A DNA stretch of 64,000 nucleotides from DASQPR01 sp963836775 (lineage in GTDB: Bacteria > Actinomycetota > Actinomycetes > Mycobacteriales > Micromonosporaceae): contig CAWIKR010000003.1 in NCBI GenBank assembly GCA_963836775.1, positions 3,658,001 to 3,722,000 on the forward strand, given 5' to 3'. The notes under the pieces are model-generated. The model was not told where the DNA came from. It searched no databases and was given only the letters and a program-made list of their open reading frames with translations. Of the stretch, positions 48,294 to 57,029 are shown one piece after another. How positions within the stretch are numbered: position 1 is the stretch's first letter; each line of letters opens with the position of its first letter. The translations under genes and the position numbers were made by a program.

Positions 48294-48800
48294 AAGCCCG
48301 ATCATCTCGCCCAGCCCCACCGCGGCCAACAAGATTCCGTCGACACCTGCCCATCTGGGCATCGGGCTCGGCCGCGATACCCAGGCAGACCACCGGTCAC
48401 GGAGACCACCTCTTGGTCGAGACCGACCGGTTTGGCGAGCCCGTGCCATGCGCTGGGGTGCCGTCCGACCACCCCGCGGCACCAGGCCCTACAGGTCCGG
48501 CGGTTGCGGAACCGTTGACGAACCCGCCACTAGGCAGGACGGTGATGGGTGTGCGACGGTTTGGAGGACCTCGCGTGCCGCGGCCTGTGGCTCGACGACT
48601 TTAGAAGTGGCGTCCAGCCATGCTTCTTTGTGCCGGCCACGAGGATGATCCGTACGGCGGCCGTCTGCTTCGCCGTGCGGGTGCCGAAAAGCTCGTCCGC
48701 CTGGTCACGGTGGGTTCGTCAGTTACGAACGATCTCGCACTCGGTCGACCCGGTGCAGCGGGTGGCGTCGGCGACGCTAGCTGGGCGATGATGCCGCATT

Positions 48801-49895
48801 GTGCTGCGTCGAATGGCCTACCTCGGCGTGACCAACGCACTCGCGCTGCTACGGCTGCTACCAATGAGCGACCGGGCCAAGGACGCCGAAATCCTCGCCC
48901 TCCGACATCAGATCACCGTCCTGCAACGACGACTGCACGGCGAGAAGGTCCGGTTCATTCCAGCTGACCGGGCATTGCTGGCCGCGCTGCTGCGCCCACT
49001 CCCCCGCGACGTGCTGCGCCACATCCGACTGCTCGTACGCCCCGGAACCGTACTACGGTGGCACCGCGACCTGATCGCCGCACGCCACGCCCGCATCTCA
49101 CGCCCGAAGCGTGCCGGCCGACCGCCCACCATCCGATCCATCCGCCTGCTCGTGTTGCGCCTGGCCAGGGAGAACAGCTCGTGGGGGTATCGGCGCATCC
49201 ACGGCGAACTGCTCGTGCTTGGCGTCAAGGTCGCCGCATCAACAGTCTGGGAGATCCTCCGCGACGCCGGCATCGACCCCGCACCCGAGCGAAGCTCTAC
49301 CACGTGGGCGACATTCCTGCGCACGCAGGCCCAGGCTCTCCTCGCCGCCGACTTCGTCGAAACCTTCACGTTGACCGGCACACGGATGTACGTCCTGGCC
49401 GTCATCGAGCACGCCACCCGCCGGGTCCGGATATTGGGCGCCACCGCGCACCCGACCGCAGCGTGGGTGACCCAAGCCGCCAAGAACCTGGTCATGGACC
49501 TATAGGATGCCGGCTGCCCGGCCCGCTTCCTCATCCGCGACCGCGACGGCAAATACCCCGCACTGTTCGACACCATCCTCGCCGACACGGGGATCGAAGT
49601 CGTACTCAGCGGCGTGCGCATGCCCCGGATGAACTCCGCGGTCGAACGATGGATACAAACGTGCCGCCACGAACTACTCGACCGCACACTCATCCGGAAC
49701 CAGACGCATCTCCTGCGAGCTCTGCGCGAGTACGAGCAGCACTACAACGAACACCGGCCACACCGCGGAATCTCAAACGCCAGACCCCTGCACCCACTCC
49801 CGGAACCGGTCCTTCCAACCACGATCACCGACCTCGCCATCCGCCGACGTGACCGCCCCGGCGGAATAATCCACGACTACCAACGTGCAGCCTGA
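48801..49895 (+). pseudogene. IS3-family/integrase-core transposase interrupted by one in-frame TAG
   Basis: The frame reads MLRRMAYLGVTNALALLRLLPMSD...LRHQITVLQRRL..., HTH_21 (SWGYRRIHGELLVLGVKVAASTVWEIL), LLAADFVETFTLTG (first Asp), GTRMYVLAVIEHATRRV. It then meets TAG at 49503-49505 and continues in the same frame with GCPARFLIRDRDGKYPALF, RMPRMNSAVERWIQTCRHELLDRTL and YNEHRPHRGI. The residue at the stop is Glu in relatives, so GAG to TAG fits. Otherwise full length; the catalytic residues survive. Confidence 0.85.
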
Positions 49896-49946
49896 GCTGC
49901 AGGGACGATATTCTCGGCACCCGCACGGTGCGTCCAGACCAGCTGG

Positions 49947-50186
49947 TCAGCTGATCGACTTGACCTGGTCGCACATAGCGAAACCGGCGCGGCCGTCGAG
50001 GGTGACCGGCACGTGCCAGGCAAGCTGCCGGTCCGTGCTGGTGCACGGCACGACCAGCGCCAGCCGATTCGGCAGTGAACAGGACATTGGCGACGCGACC
50101 ACGATCGCCGGCCGCCGGCCGGCGTTCTCCTTGCCGACCTGTGAGCTGAAATCCGCCCACCACGCCTGCCGCGGCGCCAAGGTCAC
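49947..50186 (-). pseudogene. MazF/PemK-like toxin, C-terminally truncated
   Basis: 79 residues: WWADFSSQVGKENAGRRPAIVVASP, VVPCTSTDRQLAWHVPV and AGFAMCDQVKSIS are the first two-thirds of a MazF-type mRNA interferase. Full-length relatives have about 30 more residues after the DQV..IS strand. The truncation point lies about 50 bases from the end of the IS3 transposase, so insertion probably removed the 3' end. Confidence 0.75.
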
Positions 50187-50202
50187 CAGTCCTCGCCTCC
50201 GG

Positions 50203-50423
50203 CTAGGCCGTCGGCGACAGTGCCCTCCGCCAGCATCCGCGCTCCACCTGATATGCCTCCAGCGCCTCCGGGTCAGCCGTCATTTTCCGGATCGACTCGG
50301 CTACGCGTGCTGGAACAGCACGACGCGCAGCGCCTCGGCCAGCGAGACGCCGCCCATTTCCTCGTTCGCGATCTTCGCGAGTTGGTCGCGGTTCTGCACG
50401 GAAACTCGCATGCTTGTCTGCAT
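50203..50423 (-). pseudogene. RHH-type antitoxin, frameshifted
   Basis: MQTSMRVSVQNRDQLAKIANEEMGGVSLAEALRVVLFQH (ATG 50423) is a ribbon-helix-helix DNA-binding start. The matching C-terminus VAESIRKMTADPEALEAYQVERGCWRR continues in another frame to TAG 50203. The shift lies near 50300-50310. It sits 16 bases upstream of the toxin gene, the usual antitoxin-toxin order. Confidence 0.72.
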
Positions 50424-50449
50424 GTGCTGAAGCATGCACGACCGCATGC
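50408..50449. promoter_or_regulatory. Tandem GCATGC operator array
   Basis: Four GCATG(C/T) hexamers start at 50408, 50420, 50432 and 50444, spaced exactly 12 bases. They straddle the antitoxin start codon, the expected position for cooperative binding by an RHH antitoxin. Confidence 0.55.
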
Positions 50450-50532
50450 AGGCTCGCCGGAGCGGGTTCGCGTTCACATACGAACGGTATGCCCCAACCA
50501 TTGAATGGGCTGGGTACGGCCATATCCTGTGT

Positions 50533-52011
50533 TCAGCGCAGCGACGCCGTCACGAGGGCGTTGATGGCCGCCTCCGAACACGCCTGGGAGGCGCCGAAGG
50601 TGCGCACCCATCCGCGGGCGGCGCTGAAGTCGAGTCCCTCCGCGCCCATGTCCACGACGACGAGCGACGGATGCCGCTTGATGAGCTCAGCGCTCAGCCG
50701 CTGCTGCCATTCGTGGCGATGCGGGCTGCGTACGAGCAGGACGACCTCCGCGTCATCGTCGAATTCGCCGGTGAACAGGCCGATCTCGGAGGTGACCATG
50801 ATCGCACCGTTGTAGGTGTCTCCCGAGATGGCCACCGTTTCGCACTCGTAGCCGGCTGCATCCAGCATCTCCTCGAGCGCACCGCCCCCACCGCCGACGG
50901 CGGGCGAGTGCTCCTGCTCCAGACGGATCACCAGCACGTGCCGGCCGCGCAGCCCGGCGTCCCCGCTGACGCGGCGGGCCCGCGCCGCGAGCTCGCGGCC
51001 CACCGCGTCGTCGCGACGCTCGGTGGTCTGCCGCTCCCGTCGGCCGAGACGGGCGATACGGGCGTTGGCCTGTTCGAGCCGCTCGATGTCGAGGCGGCCC
51101 TGCGCCACCGCATCCGTGATCGCCCGCACCGCGATCACGACGTCCTCCCGGTACGAGACCGCGCCCAGGCACAACGCGTCGATCCCGGCTTCCAGCGCGA
51201 GCACCACGGACTCGGCCAGCGGTACGACGTCGCGTACGCCGTGCATCTCAAGAGCGTCGCAGATGACCACGCCGTCGTAGCCGATCTCCTCGCGCAGCAG
51301 GCCGGTCACCGCCGCGCGGCTGATCGAGGCCGGGTACCGCTCGTCGAGCTGCGGCAGCCGGACGTGGGAGACCATGATGCCGTCCACACCCGCGGCGGCC
51401 GCGGCACGGAACGGATCGAGGTACCAGCCGACCAGTTCGTCACGGCTGAGATCGACCGTCGGGGTGCCCAAGTGCGCGTCCATGCCGCTGCGACCGTGCC
51501 CTGGGAAGTGCTTTGCGCAGGCGCTGACCCCGGTGGCCTGCAGCGCCTGCACCCAGGCGGCGGAGTGCGCGGAAACCCGGGCGCGGTCGTCGCCGAAGGT
51601 GCGCATCGCGTTGGGCGTCAGAGGGTTGGAGATCACGTCGACGGCGGGCCCGAGATTCCAGTCGATGCCGGCGTCGACCAACGAGAGGCCGATCTGCTCC
51701 GCCGCCGCGCGGGTCGCCTCGAGGTCGTCGATGCGCCCCAGCGCGTAGTTGCCGGGCACGCTGGTACCGCCGTACCCCTCCAGGCGCGTCACGTCGCCGC
51801 CCTCTTCGTCGGTCGCGATGATCACGTGGTCCCGCAGCGCGTGCAACGCGGAGGTGAGCTCGGCGACCTGCTCGCGCGAGTGGATGTCCCTTCCGTAGAG
51901 GATCACGCCGCCGAGCCCTGCCTCCACGCACGGCGCGAGCCACCGGGGTAGCGCCGGCCGACCGATGGAGGGGAAGAGAACGCCGTAGGCGAGGGTCTCA
52001 AGCTTGGTCAT
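50533..52011 (-). CDS. GH3-family beta-N-acetylhexosaminidase (NagZ-like)
   Basis: 492 residues, cytoplasmic (no signal peptide). The TIM-barrel has ATDEEGGDVTRLEGYGG, GPAVDVISNP, ACAKHFPGHGRSGMDAHL (the KHFPGHG loop with the catalytic His typical of NagZ), MVSHVRLP and GVVICDALEM (the Asp nucleophile). It probably cleaves GlcNAc from muropeptides or chitobiose. ATG 52011 was chosen from the alignment-like start TLAYGVLFPSIG. Divergent from the ROK gene, sharing a regulatory region. Confidence 0.9.
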   Translation of the reverse strand: MTKLETLAYGVLFPSIGRPALPRWLAPCVEAGLGGVILYGRDIHSREQVAELTSALHALRDHVIIATDEEGGDVTRLEGYGGTSVPGNYALGRIDDLEATRAAAEQIGLSLVDAGIDWNLGPAVDVISNPLTPNAMRTFGDDRARVSAHSAAWVQALQATGVSACAKHFPGHGRSGMDAHLGTPTVDLSRDELVGWYLDPFRAAAAAGVDGIMVSHVRLPQLDERYPASISRAAVTGLLREEIGYDGVVICDALEMHGVRDVVPLAESVVLALEAGIDALCLGAVSYREDVVIAVRAITDAVAQGRLDIERLEQANARIARLGRRERQTTERRDDAVGRELAARARRVSGDAGLRGRHVLVIRLEQEHSPAVGGGGGALEEMLDAAGYECETVAISGDTYNGAIMVTSEIGLFTGEFDDDAEVVLLVRSPHRHEWQQRLSAELIKRHPSLVVVDMGAEGLDFSAARGWVRTFGASQACSEAAINALVTASLR

Positions 52012-52071
52012 GTCAACCCTTCGATGCGGAGGTGCGCGACGCACGCCGGTCGCGAGTGAGCGGGGGCGCCC

Positions 52072-52100
52072 ACGAATTCCATTCAGGGTGAAACGAATTC
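52072..52100. promoter_or_regulatory. Direct repeat ACGAATTC upstream of NagZ-like gene
   Basis: ACGAATTC occurs at 52072-52079 and 52093-52100, 21 bases apart (two helical turns), 60-90 bases upstream of the GH3 start. Candidate regulator site. Confidence 0.35.
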
Positions 52101-52196
52101 ACGGCTGCCATGCTAGGCGCTCCGCCCTCAATCCGCCCAGAGGGCGGCCACACCGAAAAAAAACGGGCGACAGGCTTCCGCGCGGCTCCCGGCGGG

Positions 52197-52220
52197 CTTA
52201 TTCTTCTCACCGCGAATAAG
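52197..52220. promoter_or_regulatory. NagC/Mlc-like ROK operator
   Basis: CTTATTC-(10 bases)-GAATAAG is a perfect seven-base inverted repeat ending 20 bases before the ROK start codon. It resembles the TTATTT...AAATAA sites bound by NagC and Mlc, so the ROK protein probably binds here and controls both divergent genes. Confidence 0.55.
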
Positions 52221-52239
52221 TTTCAGGCTGAGAGGAATT

Positions 52240-53448
52240 ATGGACTCAGGAACCGCGGTACGACGATCCAATCGCAGCTCCGTCCTGGAACACCTCCTGT
52301 CCGGTCGGGAGATCGACCGGCAGGAGCTGGTCGCCGCCACCGGCCTCAGTCAGGCCACGGTGTTCCGCGTCGTCGGTGAACTGCTGCAATCGCGCATCGT
52401 CGTCGAGGGCCCGACCATCGCACGCGCAGGCCGTGGTCGCAGCGCGACCAGCGTTCGCTTCAACGGCGAGATCGCGCTCGCCTGCGGCGTCGACCTCGGC
52501 GGCACCAACTGTCGTCTGGTGTTGACCGACGCCCTCGGCCGCACCATCGCCCGCCGTGGCTACCGCACCCGTCATGACGTAGACGCCCGGGGCTTCGGCG
52601 AGTGGCTCGGCTCGTGCGTACGGGAGCTGGTCGAGCACGACGGCGAAGGCGCCACGCTCGGGGCCGTCACCGTCGGGCTCCCCGGCGCGGTGGCCGGCGA
52701 CAAGACCCGCGTCGTCGGCTCGCAGAACCTGCCGCAGATCCGCGGCCCCGAGTTCCTCCAGGCCCTAGCCGGCTCCATTGACGCGCCGGTCAACATCGAC
52801 AACGACTCCAACCTCGCGCTGCTGGGTGAGCTGCGCTACGGATCGGTGCCGCCGACCGAGACCACAGTGCTGCTCATCCTCGGCACCGGGCTCAGCGCTG
52901 CCGTCGCGATGAACGGCGAGATCCTCTCGGGCGCCCAGGGGCTGCTCGGCGAGTTCGGGCGCCTGCCGCTGCTCGGGCGCGCGCATCGCATGCGCGACCT
53001 GCTCTCAGGCGCCGGGCTGGCCGGCTATGCGCGCTCGCTCGGCTTCACGCTCGACAGCACCGCCGAGGTGTTCGCGCAGCCGCAGCGGTTCGGGCCGCTC
53101 GTCGCCGAATCCCGCGCCGCGTTCACGCACCTGATTGAAGTCGTCGCACTCGCCTATGAGCCGGCCAGCATCCTGGTCACCGGCGGGTTCTCGGAGTCCT
53201 TCTCCGACGACTGGTTCACTGATACCCGGGACCGCCTGCGTGAGCTGGTGGGCGTCGACAGCATGATCCAGCGTTCCACGCTGGGCGCCGCCGCCGGTCT
53301 ACTCGGCGCGATGGCCCACGCACTGGGCCACCTCCACGTCGGGCTCGGCGCGCTCGGTGCCCTGTCCGCCACCGTCGCCCCAAGCCGCGACGAGATCCTC
53401 GACCGATTCCGCTCGTGCTCCCCCGAACCCCTCGCCAGTGGAGTCTGA
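52240..53448 (+). CDS. ROK-family transcriptional regulator (NagC-like)
   Basis: 402 residues. N-terminal winged HTH (SSVLEHLLSGREIDRQELVAATGLSQATVFRVVGELLQ), then a ROK sugar-binding domain (CGVDLGGTNCRLVLTDALG, VNIDNDSNLALLGELRYG, ILGTGLSAAVAMNGEI). The canonical ROK zinc motif (CxCGxxGCxE) is not seen, and GLLGEFGRLPLLGRAHRMRDLLSGAG stands in its place. ATG 52240 follows AGAGG. It likely represses the NagZ/nagA genes until an amino-sugar binds. Confidence 0.9.
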   Translation: MDSGTAVRRSNRSSVLEHLLSGREIDRQELVAATGLSQATVFRVVGELLQSRIVVEGPTIARAGRGRSATSVRFNGEIALACGVDLGGTNCRLVLTDALGRTIARRGYRTRHDVDARGFGEWLGSCVRELVEHDGEGATLGAVTVGLPGAVAGDKTRVVGSQNLPQIRGPEFLQALAGSIDAPVNIDNDSNLALLGELRYGSVPPTETTVLLILGTGLSAAVAMNGEILSGAQGLLGEFGRLPLLGRAHRMRDLLSGAGLAGYARSLGFTLDSTAEVFAQPQRFGPLVAESRAAFTHLIEVVALAYEPASILVTGGFSESFSDDWFTDTRDRLRELVGVDSMIQRSTLGAAAGLLGAMAHALGHLHVGLGALGALSATVAPSRDEILDRFRSCSPEPLASGV

Positions 53449-53450
53449 CC

Positions 53451-54659
53451 ATGACGGTGCGAATTCTGACCAACGCGCGCCTGGTCCTTGAGGACCGCGT
53501 CATCGACAACGGATGGCTCGTGATTCGCGACGGCGTCATTGATTCCCTCGGCCCGGGTGAGCCCCCGGGGCCGCAGCGCTTCAACGCAGCCGCGGTCGAC
53601 TACGTCGACGTCGAACGGCAGTGGGTGCTGCCCGGCTACATCGACCTGCACTGCCACGGAGGGGGTGGCCGGGCGCTCTACAGTGGCAACATCGAGGACG
53701 TGCGGGTGGCCGCTGCCGCCCACCTGAACCGGGGTACCACGAGCATGCTCGCCTCCATCGCTACTGCCCGGCTGGAGACGATGATCGCGGCCGCGGAGGC
53801 CATCGGCGCGGCCATCGACGACAACAGCGCCCCGAACATCCGCGGAATCCACTTCGAGGGCCCGTTCCTGTCTTCCGCGCGACGCGGCGCCCAGACCCTC
53901 GCCGCCCTGCGCCTGCCGGACGAAGGAGTCTTCCGTCGCCTTATGCGCGCCGCCGGAGGGCACGCCGCGTCGATGACCATCGCCCCCGAACTTTCCGGAG
54001 CGATCGAGCTGATCCGGCGCAACAGCGACGACATCGTCTTCTGTGTCGGCCACACCGACGCCAACGCCGAAGCGTTCCAGGCGGCCGTGGACGCCGGCGC
54101 TCGCCACGTCACCCACCTGTTCAACGCGATGCCAGGCGTCACCCACCGCACCCCGGGTCCTGTCGTGCGGGCGCTGCTGGACCCCCGCGTCACGGTGGAG
54201 CTGATCGCCGACGGGCACCACCTCGCAGCGGACACCCTGCGCCTCGCGCTGAAGACGGCCGGTACCCGACGCGGGGTACTCGTCACCGATGCGATGGCCG
54301 CGGCGGGACTCGAGGACGGCAGGTACGACTTCGTGGACCGTACCGTCGATGTGCGCGGCGGCGCGGCGTACCTGCACGGCACCGACACGCTGGCCGGCTC
54401 CACCCTGTTCATCGGGGAGGCGGCCGCCCGGGTCGGCGCACTCGCGAATCTCTCACCGGTCGACACCGCCCGGCTCACGTCCGCGAACGCGGCGCGCGTA
54501 CTGGGCTGGACAGACCGCGGCGTGCTCGCGGCGGGCGCGGCGGCCGACCTCGTCATCAGCCCTGACGGCGCGCACGCCGCCGCGGTGGCCATTGCCGGCC
54601 ACTGGCGCCCCGCCGAGGCCTCGCCCGAGGTCGCCCGCCGCGAGCTCGCGCTCGTCTGA
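53451..54659 (+). CDS. nagA: N-acetylglucosamine-6-phosphate deacetylase
   Basis: 402 residues. Converts GlcNAc-6-P to GlcN-6-P and acetate. Motifs: YIDLHCHGGGG (metal-binding HxH), GIHFEGPFLSSARRGAQ (Glu), CVGHTDANAEAF (His), THLFNAMPG (His), IADGHHLA and LVTDAMAAAG (catalytic Asp). The gene starts two bases after the ROK stop; operon partners. Downstream, 54660-55159 holds no intact gene. Confidence 0.94.
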   Translation: MTVRILTNARLVLEDRVIDNGWLVIRDGVIDSLGPGEPPGPQRFNAAAVDYVDVERQWVLPGYIDLHCHGGGGRALYSGNIEDVRVAAAAHLNRGTTSMLASIATARLETMIAAAEAIGAAIDDNSAPNIRGIHFEGPFLSSARRGAQTLAALRLPDEGVFRRLMRAAGGHAASMTIAPELSGAIELIRRNSDDIVFCVGHTDANAEAFQAAVDAGARHVTHLFNAMPGVTHRTPGPVVRALLDPRVTVELIADGHHLAADTLRLALKTAGTRRGVLVTDAMAAAGLEDGRYDFVDRTVDVRGGAAYLHGTDTLAGSTLFIGEAAARVGALANLSPVDTARLTSANAARVLGWTDRGVLAAGAAADLVISPDGAHAAAVAIAGHWRPAEASPEVARRELALV

Positions 54660-54769
54660 GGTGACCGGCGACGCGCCATCACCGATCGCCGCCACGAAAG
54701 CTGATATTGCGCACGGCCGCCGGTGCATCGTCACCCGGCGCGGCCATGGCGATCCGGACGGCGAGCGCC

Positions 54770-55110
54770 GAGCCGAAACGTTCATCGCGACGTTGCACAT
54801 GCCGGTACCGAACCTGTCACCGCGAGCCGTCGAAGACTGCGGCCAGGATCAGTGGCGACGGCGGCAAGCGCGGCGACCGTGCCGATGCCCGCGACACCCA
54901 CCGAGCCGCGGTCGCGCGGCGTGCCGAAAAGCCCCGCCACGATCCGCGCGGCCAGTACGCATCCGGCCACCGAGCCGCCGACAGCCCGAGCGGGAGCGCA
55001 CCCATGACTAGGATCGACAGCTGCGGCTGCCCGCGGACGGCGCCGAGCCGGGACAGCCAGCTCGACGAGCCGATCCCGGACAGGGCAATACCGTGCCGAT
55101 GCCGCCGGCC
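54770..55110 (-). pseudogene. Decayed hydrophobic membrane-protein fragments
   Basis: Hydrophobic segments appear in different minus-strand frames: MAGGIGTVL, ILVMGALPLGLSA and MAGCVLAARIVAGLFG, then VGVAGIGTVAALAAVAT. Joined across frames they look like a small multi-pass protein, but no frame holds them all. I cannot name a family. It may also be chance. Confidence 0.3.
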
Positions 55111-55159
55111 ATCGTCAGGCCCCGGCGTCCGTAGCGACCTGGCGGATCCAAGTCCACGA

Positions 55160-56053
55160 TCAGCCCTTGACCGCGCCCGCGGACATTCCGGAGACGAGGT
55201 TCCTTTGAACGATCATGAAGAAGATCACCACGGGTAGGGCGAACAGCACCGATGCCGCGATGAGCCCGCCGTAGTCGATGCGCGCGTTCGTGCTGAAGGA
55301 GACCAGCCACACGGGCAGGGTGTACTTCGACTGGTCCTTGAGCATGACGTACGCGGTGATGTAATCGTTCCACGCCGCGATGAACGCGAAGACGCTTGTC
55401 GAGATGAGCCCGGGCAGCACCAGCGGGAAGTAGATGCTGCGCAGGATGCGCCCCGTACCGGCACCGTCGATCTTCGCGGCTTCCTCGACCTCGATCGGGA
55501 CGTTGACGAAGAAGCCACGCAGCACCCAGATGCTGAACGGCAGCACGCTGGACACGTAGGCCAGGCCCAGCCCCCAGTAGCTGTTGAGCATGCCGAGGCT
55601 CTTGAACGACAGGAACAGCGGGATCAGCAGAGCGCCGCCGGGAATCATCTCCACGGCGAGGATCGCCACGAGGATCGCCCGCCGTCCGATGAATTCGAAA
55701 CGCGACAGTGCGGCCGCAGCGAGGAAGCCCAGCACGATGGAGACGACGACCACGCCCAGCGACACGATCAGGCTGTTGACCAGCGAGGTGAGGAAGCCCG
55801 CTTTGGTGAAGGCGTCGATGTAGTTGCCGAAACTGATCGGCGCGGGGAAGAACTGTGGCGTGTTACTGGTGATGTGGTCGCGGGTCTTGAACGACGTATT
55901 GAGCATCCAGTAGATCGGCACCGCCCACAACACGCAGCACACGATGGCGCCCACGTGCGAGATCGGATGCTTCGCCCGTCGCCGCCGCTGCCGGGCCACG
56001 GACGCGCTCGCGTGCCGGGCCGCGGTGGTGGGGTGTGTTTGTGTCGCGGTCAT
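55160..56053 (-). CDS. Sugar ABC transporter permease (MalG-like)
   Basis: 297 residues, six TM helices. VCCVLWAVPIYWMLNTSFKTRDHI is the usual N-terminus; the EAA motif is VPIEVEEAAKIDGAGTGRILRSIYFPLVLPGL. The end is QRNLVSGMSAGAVKG. ATG 56053 overlaps the MalF-like stop as ATGA. It has no ATPase gene in the window; such systems often share MsiK. Confidence 0.93.
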   Translation of the reverse strand: MTATQTHPTTAARHASASVARQRRRRAKHPISHVGAIVCCVLWAVPIYWMLNTSFKTRDHITSNTPQFFPAPISFGNYIDAFTKAGFLTSLVNSLIVSLGVVVVSIVLGFLAAAALSRFEFIGRRAILVAILAVEMIPGGALLIPLFLSFKSLGMLNSYWGLGLAYVSSVLPFSIWVLRGFFVNVPIEVEEAAKIDGAGTGRILRSIYFPLVLPGLISTSVFAFIAAWNDYITAYVMLKDQSKYTLPVWLVSFSTNARIDYGGLIAASVLFALPVVIFFMIVQRNLVSGMSAGAVKG

Positions 56054-57027
56054 GCCATCTCCCCCGAACGCATCAGACGGCGGATGTAGAGGCCGGTCAG
56101 GATCATGAGCAGGATCGCGGTCACGACCGCGATCGCGGAGCCCTGGCCGAACGAGTTGGACGCGAACGCCTTCTGAAACGCCCAGATGCTCAGGGTCGTC
56201 GTGCCGCCGTCCGGGCCGCCGCGGGTCAGAATCCACAGCTGATTGAAGGTGTTGAAATGCCAGATGATCTGCAGGATCGTGGCCAGGTAGAGCACGGGGC
56301 GCAGGAACGGCAGCGTTATCGAGCGGTACATGCGCCAACTGCTCGCGCCGTCGAGCTGCGCGGCTTCGTAGAACTCCGCGGGGATTTGCGACTGGCCGGC
56401 GTAGAGGGTCAGCGCGACGAACGGGACCGACTGCCAGACGATGAGCAGCCAGACGATGGTGAAACCACCGCCGGCCGTACCGGTCCAACGGTGCGAGGTG
56501 TAGTCGCCGAACCAGCCGAGCTGGGTGATCAACCAGTTGAGCACCCCGTAGACGGGTTCGAACAGCCACTGCCACACCAGGGTGGCACTGACCGTCGGCA
56601 ACGCCCAGGCGAGGATGAGCAACAAGTTCAGCACCGTGCGGAGGCCCCGGCTCACGTTGCCCATCATCTGCGCCATCGCCATACCGATGACGAGGCATCC
56701 GATCACCAGCGATCCGGTGAACACACCGGTACGCAAAAGGACCGGCCCGAACTGCGAGTCCTTGAAGATCGCCGTGTAGTTGGCGAAGCCGATCCACTGC
56801 GTCCTACCCGTGAACAGGGCGCGCAGGCCGAAGTCCTGGAACGAATTCACCACCAGCCGCACGAGCGGGTAGCCCAGTACCCCGGCCAGGACGATGCCGG
56901 CCGGGGCCAACAGGATGGCCGGAGCCAGGTTCAGACCGCCGCGTCGGCGGTGGGGCCGAGATCCGCTCTCGGCCCCACCTGACTCCGCGACAGCGCTGAC
57001 GACTGTGTTCGAGGTGTCTGCGGACAT
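56050..57027 (-). CDS. Sugar ABC transporter permease (MalF-like)
   Basis: 325 residues. A cytoplasmic N-terminus of about 30 residues precedes the first TM (LAPAILLAPAGIVLAGVLGYPLV), QDFGLRALFTGRTQWIGFANYTAIF and the EAA loop EFYEAAQLDGASSWRMYRSITLPFLRPVLYLATI. The ATG at 57027 lies next to the binding-protein stop; a GTG one codon earlier overlaps that stop. Confidence 0.93.
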   Translation of the reverse strand: MSADTSNTVVSAVAESGGAESGSRPHRRRGGLNLAPAILLAPAGIVLAGVLGYPLVRLVVNSFQDFGLRALFTGRTQWIGFANYTAIFKDSQFGPVLLRTGVFTGSLVIGCLVIGMAMAQMMGNVSRGLRTVLNLLLILAWALPTVSATLVWQWLFEPVYGVLNWLITQLGWFGDYTSHRWTGTAGGGFTIVWLLIVWQSVPFVALTLYAGQSQIPAEFYEAAQLDGASSWRMYRSITLPFLRPVLYLATILQIIWHFNTFNQLWILTRGGPDGGTTTLSIWAFQKAFASNSFGQGSAIAVVTAILLMILTGLYIRRLMRSGEMA

Positions 57028-57029
57028 CA

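Noticed and set aside
50434..51951. 505-residue plus-strand frame
   Set aside because: Antisense to the GH3 enzyme; no recognisable domain.
53154..54377. 407-residue minus-strand frame
   Set aside because: Antisense to ROK and nagA; no domain.
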